Shown: positions 32,501-37,376 of the stretch, one piece after another | Numbering within the stretch: position 1 is the first letter of the stretch | How the letters are laid out: every line of letters begins with the position of its first letter | Source: a virus | Reading direction: 5' to 3' (one strand) | IMG/VR virus record: IMGVR_UViG_3300044490_000021 | Location: 1 to 37,376 of that record | DNA length: 37,376 nt | Translations under genes and position numbers: made by a program | The notes under the pieces: model-generated | Seen by the model: only the letters and a program-made list of their open reading frames with translations | Told to the model about the DNA's origin: nothing | Database searches by the model: none

Positions 32501-35500
32501 TGCTCAACTGGTAGATCTTTTACCTCTACAAGAGTATACGAAGTATCTTGACTTGGGGTTCTGGCATTTCTAAAATCCGCTTTAGCCTTAACTCCGTTAT
32601 TCTTAAGCGCATTCTTTACTACCTCGTCGTCTGCTATAGATATATCAACGTTGTAAGTTATATTTTTTCCTTCCATGGAAAGACTTCCAGATGCTACAAT
32701 CCTGTCTCCCTTTTCCGCAAAACTTGTATGTGCAATGCCTTCAGCAATCTTGTAATCCTTATAAGGAATAGCAACAATGTCTCCACCTCTAGAAACAAAA
32801 AGCGCAGTTGGAATTCCTTGTGCTTGAAGGCCACTAAGAGTAGTCACGTTAACGTCATTGTGTGTCATAGCAATAAAGGAAATTGCGTGATCCTTCGGGG
32901 CACTAGTCTTTATTAGATCTCGTATATTGTGCGTAGTAACTACTCCATTGTGGAAGATCTGTATGCTTTTGTCTGTATTTAGTCCTCTAGCAACTGCAAG
33001 TTTAGCAGCGTCTTGCGGAGCAGTATTACCACGCGTGATTACAAAAGCACTGTCCTCATATAGATACATGTCCATAGGATCTTTAGAAGCAATGAATGTT
33101 TGTTCCTTTGAAAGTTCCACATCGAAATCGCCAACAGTAATCTGCTTGCCTTTTACTCTTGCTATATCACCCGCGTCCTTGGTTAAGAAACGCTCCAGTG
33201 GGCTGCTGCTTGCTGTTTCGGCTAAAAGATTGTCATACTTGAAAGTCAGACTGCCAAAGACAGGAGACTGGAATGTAACATATTCAGTGCCTTCAGGAAT
33301 AGCATCTTTTAAGAAATTAGAAAACCCATGTGGCGTATTGAGATAGTCAGCATTACTACTAACTAGATAGGCGTTAGGATCCGTACTTCTAATAATTACT
33401 AGATGTTGTTGTGGTTGGAAGGACATGAAGGTTGTAGCACCAGATATGGATGAAGGATCGAATGAGCCTTCGAATGTGGAAGATACTAGTTGTCTAGTTG
33501 TTGGATTGTAGACTGCTACGGCCTGCTCGCCTTTGTTAAGAGTAACCCAGCCATCCTTGAATCCAGTCATACCTTTAGCAAGCATTTCACTAGGATCTTC
33601 ACCAAGCAGCGTGTTCAATCTTCCGATAACAACATCACTTACCGGTGCACCTTTTTTACTTCTCCAGACAGTAATAACGTCATCACTATATCCCATTTCA
33701 CGAAGTGCTTGAAGAGCGTCCATGCGCAAGTCTGTAGGCGCTTCAATAAATACACCATGCATTGTTTGCCATCCAAGATAACTGTTCTTAGTACCCGCAG
33801 ATGCTGCATGAGCAAGAGACTCAGTTGACTCTACAAAGGAGCGAGTGTAGTAATCGAACGAGAAGTAGCATTGTGCTTTTCCTGCCTCACCAGCCCTAAG
33901 AATATCCGTAATTGCTTCTGCACGCTCAACGGGATTATGCAGAAAACTTTTTTCTCCAGGCATAATTACCTGTGTCTTTACTGGTGGATACTTATGTGTT
34001 CCGGCTTCTGCTGCACGAGTTCTCATAGACAGAGGATCTAGTTCAGGAGCACGCACTTCTGAAGCCAGATCTGGATCCCGTTTTATGCGTCTAGCAAGTT
34101 CTTTTGCTGCCTCATCATCCCTACTTCCGAACGCTCCAATGAACTGCCTCAACTTAATAAGGGGCATTTCGGGGTTGTCTGATGCTGTACGCTTTGCGAA
34201 CTCACCTAGTGATATGCCTAGCCCTAGCATTTCCGAATCAGGATCTGCTCCCATCTTGATAAGTTTCTTTGCAACACGTATCCTTGCTTCGTCCTGTTGT
34301 CTGGCGTTAAGTTTTATTGGCTCAAAGTCCAAACTGATCATTACCTTCTTTTTAGAGTACCTAACAGAAACCACAGGCTGAGATTCTGATGCTGCTAACT
34401 GTTTGTAGTTACGTTGAAAAGCCATCTGATACAGCGACTCTGCGTCAGACTCGTGGGATCCAATAATGAAATAGTCATGCGCAGTTTTAGGATATTCCGG
34501 ATTGTAATCCAGGTAGATTAGTTGATGAAAACCGATAGGATCATCCAAGACAGTAGCAGGAAGTTTATCTACTGCTGCGTGCAAAGCAAATGATTGATTG
34601 ACAGGAGCCTCAATTCCCTTAGGTAGTTCACCTGCATTACCAAGTTCGTGTGCCCATTCAATCTTAACTCCTCGCTCACCAGGAGAAGCCATCTGTGCAA
34701 TGGTTCCCTTTTCCATAATGAAAGCATATTCGTCCGTTGTAGATGCGGAGTACCAAATCATAGTCATATTTGGAATTGGTTGGTTTTTCTGTACGTAACC
34801 TTGCGCTATTTGAAGTGCAACATTTCTACTATAGGTTCCATGCTTATCGTATGGACCAACGAAGAAGTATCCAGCATCTGTAGCAAAGCATGCTATTCTA
34901 GCGCCTGGTGCTTTAGCGTTACGATTTAGTTCAGCAACGTCCTTTGCAATATCAACAGCAAGACGTGCAAAGTTAACTTCCTTACCTGGAGGAAGAAACT
35001 CTTTCTTTGTATCACCGAGTCTCTGAATGTAACTAAGATCACCAATCCACTGACCGGTATTAACCGCGTGTATGATTGGCTCATCCAGGTATTCCTCTCC
35101 CCACGCTATTTTCCGTATTTCCTCAGGACCAGTCTGGTACAGTTCCTTACCAGCACGCCAGTCATCAATGCTCATCACATTACTAGAGGGGAAAGGATTT
35201 ATCGTCACATCGAAATTAGAGAAGTCAGCACCCTCATGATAGCCTCTAGCCATGTGGTTCTCGTAGAGGCTACGAAGTTGTGCTGCATCCTTAATTTCAG
35301 GAAGATCATTTAGACCATGTCTATAGTGGTTAAGTAGTTGCACTCTTTCCTCAATGGTCAGGTCCTTGAAATATTTTTTAAACATCTTAGCCGCGTCTGC
35401 TTCTACCTGTCTTTGCAGCGGAACTAGGTACGGAGTTTGCCAGTCAATCCCTTCCCCGTAGTATTTCTCCATGTCGTATGGCCATCGTGCAAGATCATAC

Positions 35501-37376
35501 TGCTGCTGACCCTTAGAGATACCAGCAGCCCGCGCTTCTTTCATAATGTGTCTGTTGACTAAAACAGCGTCAGGAAGATCATCAAGTTCTTTCTTTGCAA
35601 ACCAGGCATAGCCTCCTGACTCGCCAATAATGCGTCCATATTCCATATCCATCTTCGCGTATTGCTTTTGGTACTCAGTCAGAAGCCTGTCTGAGTATTC
35701 TTTAGCAGTGATTAATCCAGCCTGGTGATCAGCAAAGAGTTGTGTCTGTGATACACGAACCCGCTTGATAGCGTTTACGTACTCCTCTTCCACCTGCTGC
35801 ACTGCCTGTCGCATCTTAGATTGATCCTTCAATCCAGTAGCCAGAGCAGCATGCGCGTTAGCGCGAGAGAGTTGAAGATCATGCTCTATCTTACTAAGCG
35901 CCTTCACCAGATTCTCAGCAACCGTAACTTTTTCCTTCTTAGGTACTGTAGCATCTTTACGAACAACTTCACGAAGTTGCTTGCTTGCTTCTCCAACTAC
36001 AGTTCCAGGAACTGGAGCCGGAGGAGACGTAACCTGCTTTGCAACTTCCAGCGGCCTCGTCATGTATACCTGTTCGAGATCTCGTAGACGCTTGACGAAC
36101 TCTTCCCTGTTCTTTGATTTAGACGCAGCAGTCTTAATAAGTTGATGTAGTTCAGCAAGCCCGCTATCAGTAATGTCCTTAGCCAATTCCTCAGATAGAA
36201 TATCCCAAGGCTTGACTCTAATCGCGTCATCACCAAGCAATCGAACATTGCCACCGTGGCTTGATACAAACTCAGCAATCAACTCACGTATCTGTGCAAT
36301 GTTATCGGCACCCAAGAAGCCAGCCTGCTCGATCTTTCCCTTGATGATTCCTATTTCCTTGGGAGTAAGCAGTCTTGCTATTTCGTCTGGAAGAGTTACG
36401 TCTATCTGTGATCTACGCCACAGCGTTCTTGTAGCACCATCAAATGCTTGCTGCACGATAGTTCGTGATGCTTGCTGCTCAAATTTCTGTGCAGCATACA
36501 TCGAGAATGTAGTAAGCCCAGGCTTGGTCATAAACGTTTCTCCAGCACCAATACCCTGCGTTGCTGCACGAACGTCATAACCAAGCACCAACTTGTTCAA
36601 AGCAGCGCGACGACTGCTGATGAATGGAGAGTACCCATCAACCATGATATGCGCAACGTTGTCTGTAAAGTTTCTAATCGCGTAGCCCAGATTCATGCCC
36701 ATGTATAGACGAGCGAATACGTTATCAAGAGGACGTCTTTTTTCAACAATGGCTTTAGCCCCACGCAGGATAATCCCTTTCTCGTACTCGGCTACTGGTA
36801 TCATTTCACTAATAGCAAACCTTGCTTTGTTGTACCAAGCATGTGCTACCTCAGTGGCTGTATGGGCTTCATCCGACATCTTAAGTGCTCTAGTTAGTGC
36901 AACAAGTTTTCCATCCTTGTCAGTTGCAATCTTCTTCATAAGTACTGCAGCACGTCGACCGTTTCGTGAAGATGGTGTCATTCCGTAACCACGATTGAAG
37001 AGTTCCCGACCAGCAGCCCTGACCTTTGCAGGATCATCGTCTGCTAGTTTAATCCACAACGAAGTTACTTCACCAATCTCGTCGTCAAGCCTTCGTGCGA
37101 ATTCAGTCTCGAATTCCGGAGTACCTACTAGATTTTTCCAGTTAGGATCTGTTTTCATGCTGCCAAGAATAGCACGATTTGCTGTACCGTTTACGATCTC
37201 TACAGCCTGAGCCGCTTCTTCCGCAACCATGTGTCTCATAGAATCGGTTGTATACGGAGCAACAATAGCAGCGCCCTTACCAAAGATATTCTCGGCTTCC
37301 TTAACCTGACCAGCACGAGAACTCAGCATTGCTATATCGTTAGCAACCGTTTCTGTAGGAAGAAGATGATCGAACA
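26563..37376 (-). CDS. Giant multi-domain virion-associated protein with zincin motif (partial, 5' end outside window)
   Basis: The frame runs from TAA at 26563-26565 to the right edge without a stop, at least 3,603 codons. An ATG at 37329 exists but has no ribosome binding site and the frame stays open above it, so the gene starts outside. Residues below count from 37329. Early on there are helices (FARLYMGMNLGYAIRNFTDN). Residues about 815-2510 hold many divergent copies of a 45-residue module. A Pro-Thr hinge lies near 2278. HEAGH at 2694-2698 (zinc metallopeptidase) is followed by FAKAFEMYIFEGF. A hydrophobic region follows (LLQLAFPWVYWYTRAVPNWA) and a C-terminal duplication. Position before scaffold and capsid is that of portal/MuF polyproteins; the plan fits the 'large polyvalent' phage proteins, perhaps injected into the host. 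Confidence 0.82.
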   Translation of the reverse strand, partial: FDHLLPTETVANDIAMLSSRAGQVKEAENIFGKGAAIVAPYTTDSMRHMVAEEAAQAVEIVNGTANRAILGSMKTDPNWKNLVGTPEFETEFARRLDDEIGEVTSLWIKLADDDPAKVRAAGRELFNRGYGMTPSSRNGRRAAVLMKKIATDKDGKLVALTRALKMSDEAHTATEVAHAWYNKARFAISEMIPVAEYEKGIILRGAKAIVEKRRPLDNVFARLYMGMNLGYAIRNFTDNVAHIMVDGYSPFISSRRAALNKLVLGYDVRAATQGIGAGETFMTKPGLTTFSMYAAQKFEQQASRTIVQQAFDGATRTLWRRSQIDVTLPDEIARLLTPKEIGIIKGKIEQAGFLGADNIAQIRELIAEFVSSHGGNVRLLGDDAIRVKPWDILSEELAKDITDSGLAELHQLIKTAASKSKNREEFVKRLRDLEQVYMTRPLEVAKQVTSPPAPVPGTVVGEASKQLREVVRKDATVPKKEKVTVAENLVKALSKIEHDLQLSRANAHAALATGLKDQSKMRQAVQQVEEEYVNAIKRVRVSQTQLFADHQAGLITAKEYSDRLLTEYQKQYAKMDMEYGRIIGESGGYAWFAKKELDDLPDAVLVNRHIMKEARAAGISKGQQQYDLARWPYDMEKYYGEGIDWQTPYLVPLQRQVEADAAKMFKKYFKDLTIEERVQLLNHYRHGLNDLPEIKDAAQLRSLYENHMARGYHEGADFSNFDVTINPFPSSNVMSIDDWRAGKELYQTGPEEIRKIAWGEEYLDEPIIHAVNTGQWIGDLSYIQRLGDTKKEFLPPGKEVNFARLAVDIAKDVAELNRNAKAPGARIACFATDAGYFFVGPYDKHGTYSRNVALQIAQGYVQKNQPIPNMTMIWYSASTTDEYAFIMEKGTIAQMASPGERGVKIEWAHELGNAGELPKGIEAPVNQSFALHAAVDKLPATVLDDPIGFHQLIYLDYNPEYPKTAHDYFIIGSHESDAESLYQMAFQRNYKQLAASESQPVVSVRYSKKKVMISLDFEPIKLNARQQDEARIRVAKKLIKMGADPDSEMLGLGISLGEFAKRTASDNPEMPLIKLRQFIGAFGSRDDEAAKELARRIKRDPDLASEVRAPELDPLSMRTRAAEAGTHKYPPVKTQVIMPGEKSFLHNPVERAEAITDILRAGEAGKAQCYFSFDYYTRSFVESTESLAHAASAGTKNSYLGWQTMHGVFIEAPTDLRMDALQALREMGYSDDVITVWRSKKGAPVSDVVIGRLNTLLGEDPSEMLAKGMTGFKDGWVTLNKGEQAVAVYNPTTRQLVSSTFEGSFDPSSISGATTFMSFQPQQHLVIIRSTDPNAYLVSSNADYLNTPHGFSNFLKDAIPEGTEYVTFQSPVFGSLTFKYDNLLAETASSSPLERFLTKDAGDIARVKGKQITVGDFDVELSKEQTFIASKDPMDMYLYEDSAFVITRGNTAPQDAAKLAVARGLNTDKSIQIFHNGVVTTHNIRDLIKTSAPKDHAISFIAMTHNDVNVTTLSGLQAQGIPTALFVSRGGDIVAIPYKDYKIAEGIAHTSFAEKGDRIVASGSLSMEGKNITYNVDISIADDEVVKNALKNNGVKAKADFRNARTPSQDTSYTLVEVKDLPVEQPVVAVDVTPAQPVLNLANREVDFYLPYDELDLTKAVLLTADMKKSLGLFRQKGNFVIRTNNANPLSNKPIADKLLDYGFNKQTPVLVTNLDTKETTPFILADLAGAGDAPVDIAEATTLPVSTEVQRVAIDVKSRKAATTKPEAGRKAVEVLPKDAEVMEGLKLPDGTIVPDGQVTETTVKALEQLPPDTPVIVQTPTGEVSGKAEQVASDIRYSNVLDLESNPDVKAYMSKPIGEQERYIVTKDTGEVIKVAPGTVIPNKASLVLVKSGDTYIVATHELSSFVGIRKVAAELKMAPDQVILIDDGLFKRGRTTRLTPGFLAGEEVAGSNSLRHRRWSMLGSNTTVKDFGSEAWDLQSSAGTGSMRLRRVPLDNPYPKGKSGVVTVSKRGDKPIMVTGVMDRTETMELFTELAGRKIDRNTPVIWRTYTQSANIPMIERTSTLGDLGNGVFQGSYYRQEELFGDINLPSGGGQGLVPDELNMVQNWLNPDGSAAISDWSGALDAEVPDHLAYITHYTSSIGTVFSRSANIRAAENTIVGHIYWNQDGTKKVILEFAPDQFIDEASRAEGRLEEAAKLLRAGVPEKTPVRMQGDRVTNLEDFVDEKVRMEVQAIKTRPKAPEVPPAPEVAPTVITPPVSDEALEAAAREDLKENVMAQIGPRPKKAAPTPTPTPTPTPTPTPTPTKSKPKSTTPRMDRPKITVTELGDDIQKPEPWVTTLNLDTGILQKSELKEVSEIIASTNGRSAIIRKLEDGTIEVHVPDGRIKQTFARMREAGVDPDASVMLYDMQHTQPTGFETNVGGAATLIVSSNDKDRIWHFIGASHPDDAASVMITADESADAIAHIGGDLDANDLAKQLNTKPKDAILITKTSNGQFHVESKLPSFDVVQAINRWGMTDDVTIATFKSKDLISDYPAHMGEINRMATIDSYAVLKDNKRVPLQKVKNWSEVTHIINKNETESIRVAKYIGGLKREDFAHRAMNVFNLTPEQRDGVMTIFDAIAKSWASTYGEDWRLWYERFISDVRFEKKPPVHLSGLESIAKMAERASFQRVGKEVFGSWSLNPLTGLGVLKGFENANASTLMHEAGHMLVPMLRNDDLIIIEKWVGRRRNLWDVNDQEKFAKAFEMYIFEGFAPTKGLLGVFEKMKRWISDAYRALFNRRGPMEKFPDDVRSVFDNLLTYDIGDVTDTWKKNRAARDKVLMELRDAGGVKASIESPGKLETRAGDILEPDAVKPDEVVPRVYAKPVQAMKEFKIGDIPYAMYPVRKKNGSIDLVPFACVNKPEWEGKVVAANEYREYVRAHAQKVMASGKPEAVVAQNAVSAVQSGLASGPSPSAVSVNTDMAVRATNLLERVIKEVEDMPATTLTRSLEQAGKAGEPLDNVLNTFTKRLQSRHVDVHAAAAKYAKRVRDHALLDYQMRRTPDILLQLAFPWVYWYTRAVPNWAQSLARSPGAVNAYLRMRRGIEQMNKDDPDIPDWAKNHIAISGVPGFDGKLLWDFESTFIPVQNIFESFEDPDRERSAFGKAIQAIGRYGPAVHPLLMFAYAAERALQGDREGARTPGYLSPVTRSFAALTGKVVEPWMWTRDPRTGNVQPFVGGTKWNVASATRRLAASQMLGSLSPDDAIYAAATQRGPTFADAIVSALSAQRLPALASMFLGLRITPRAGWESELAKQGREYQDLKKTMLPKEAATQILGKYPWLSTAWLAYDTEQQRISSLAWNVLNRVPPGKSGAALLDKLGFTSVMREKFYQSAGDLSGWQPADYQALTYAVMDAAELIASPTGEIAQGIKRAKEKRAALYKRSETEWPSAQKWQDKFFETEQTKGHDAAIAYAISTQNPNQPNSGLFGYWDWLNREMISDPDLLQYYADAEDVDRAATTIVHQAAEVRWPGVHAYNDKWWDLNKDKNAQRALMKQQIPNTTTTVGAYLIAYWGWKDKATETAKKALAKHREAAGSSSKVSVNPLTNPTLAQMSALEK
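26690..27085 (-). repeat. C-terminal internal duplication of giant protein
   Basis: Two adjacent segments share a pattern: EWPSAQKWQDKFFETEQ ... LFGYWDW and RWPGVHAYNDKWWDLNK ... LIAYWGW. Each has a WP at the start, an aromatic pair in the middle and a YWxW at the end, about 50 residues apart. Similar Trp/Tyr repeats occur at the ends of other giant phage proteins. Confidence 0.6.
29234..29253 (-). other. HEAGH zinc-metallopeptidase motif in giant protein
   Basis: The codons read MHEAGHM. His2694 and His2698 would bind zinc and Glu2695 would activate water. About 30-40 residues on, EKFAKAFEMYIFEGF supplies possible third ligands. In other giant phage proteins such a zincin unit is thought to cut the phage's own polyprotein or host targets; the target here is unknown. 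Confidence 0.75.
29401..29421 (+). repeat. Dispersed motif copy 13 (G-form on + strand)
   Basis: GTGCACAGGGGG then TTTCTTTTC, inside the giant - strand gene, read as EKKPPVH just ahead of the zincin region. The 21 bases are the same as copy 2, which lies 27.6 kb away. Confidence 0.8.
29790..34890 (-). repeat. Array of divergent ~45-residue modules in the giant protein
   Basis: At least nine segments share the order: strand ending in V/I, variable loop, helix with Ala/Leu, Gly or charged turn, strand V-x-V/I. Clear examples on the - strand are near 33,664-33,762 (MHGVFIEAPTDL ... SDDVITVW), 32,943-33,057 (SAFVITRGN ... SIQIFHNG), 32,228-32,345 (GNFVIRTNN ... PVLVTNLD), 31,584-31,690 (DTYIVATHE ... 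VILIDDG) and 31,210-31,335 (DKPIMVTGV ... PVIWRTYT). Identity between copies is low. The fold and function are unknown. Confidence 0.55.
30451..30498 (-). repeat. Hexamer microsatellite (TGGTGT x8) encoding a Pro-Thr hinge
   Basis: Eight exact TGGTGT units give a (Pro-Thr) repeat in the giant protein near residue 2278, between the repeated modules. The hinge is probably flexible, and its length could vary by slippage without breaking the frame, since each unit is two codons. Confidence 0.9.

Noticed and set aside
33646-33660. Possible fourteenth motif copy (GGTGCACC followed by six T)
   Set aside because: It lacks the GGG(C/G)G part of the core, so it is not counted.
26563-37376. Giant frame as an N4-like virion RNA polymerase
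   Set aside because: The size and capsid family suggested it, but I found no T/DxxGR or other single-subunit RNA polymerase motif set; a zincin and repeats are seen instead.
1-37376. tRNA genes, integrase, transposase or insertion sequences
   Set aside because: None was seen: intergenic gaps are short apart from 1,059-1,290, and no matching protein motifs or terminal repeats appear.

Overview
The window looks like part of a tailed double-stranded DNA bacteriophage genome. It carries a complete early/replication arm on the + strand (edge to 13,771) and a virion/lysis arm on the - strand (13,834 to the right edge). The two arms converge on a perfect inverted-repeat terminator at 13,775-13,828. 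The host cannot be read from the sequence. Strong AGGAGG-type ribosome binding sites and one near-perfect sigma70-type promoter show that it is bacterial. No tRNA, integrase, transposase or CRISPR array was seen. Terminase and portal genes are not in the window and probably lie past the right edge.

Left arm, in order: the tail of an unknown gene; a ribbon-helix-helix/zinc protein; two small zinc-ribbon proteins, one only 32 codons long; a promoter with a structured leader and an intrinsic-terminator-like hairpin; a small HTH protein; an AT-hook/HTH protein; a RuvC-like nuclease; an SNF2-type helicase; a small treble-clef protein; a Cas4-like Fe-S nuclease; a Sak4-like RecA-fold annealing ATPase and its SSB-like partner; an AEP primase-helicase; a uracil-DNA glycosylase fused to a family A DNA polymerase; an HNH-like protein; a zinc ribbon; and a MazG-like plus an Nmad1-like (DUF1599) protein. 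Together these form a nearly self-sufficient replication-recombination module (primase, helicase, polymerase, SSB, annealing protein, exonuclease, resolvase) with nucleotide-pool genes at the end. Most genes overlap or abut, as in an operon.

Right arm, in its transcription order from the right edge: an exceptionally large open frame (at least 3,603 codons, still open at the edge) with a zincin HEAGH site and many divergent copies of a roughly 45-residue module; a scaffold-like protein; an N4-gp56-type major capsid protein followed by a terminator; a small beta-rich virion protein; a coiled-coil protein; two connector/tail proteins that share a beta module; a 1,116-residue tail fibre-like protein with an N-terminal restriction-nuclease-like domain; a SpoIID-like protein; and a cluster of small membrane or exported proteins that is probably the lysis/envelope region. 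No tape-measure gene was recognised, which would fit a short-tailed virion, but the window is incomplete.

The most unusual feature is a dispersed DNA motif, GCACAGGG(C/G)G followed by a T-rich run, present 13 times. Two pairs form bidirectional terminator-like inverted repeats between genes. The other nine are single half-sites inside coding regions, in both orientations and in several reading frames, so selection appears to act on DNA or RNA rather than on protein. Other points worth checking are the structured leader before the 1,291 gene, the glycosylase-polymerase fusion, the nuclease-like fold on a tail protein, the repeated module in the giant protein, and an in-frame amber codon just after the best start site of one exported protein.
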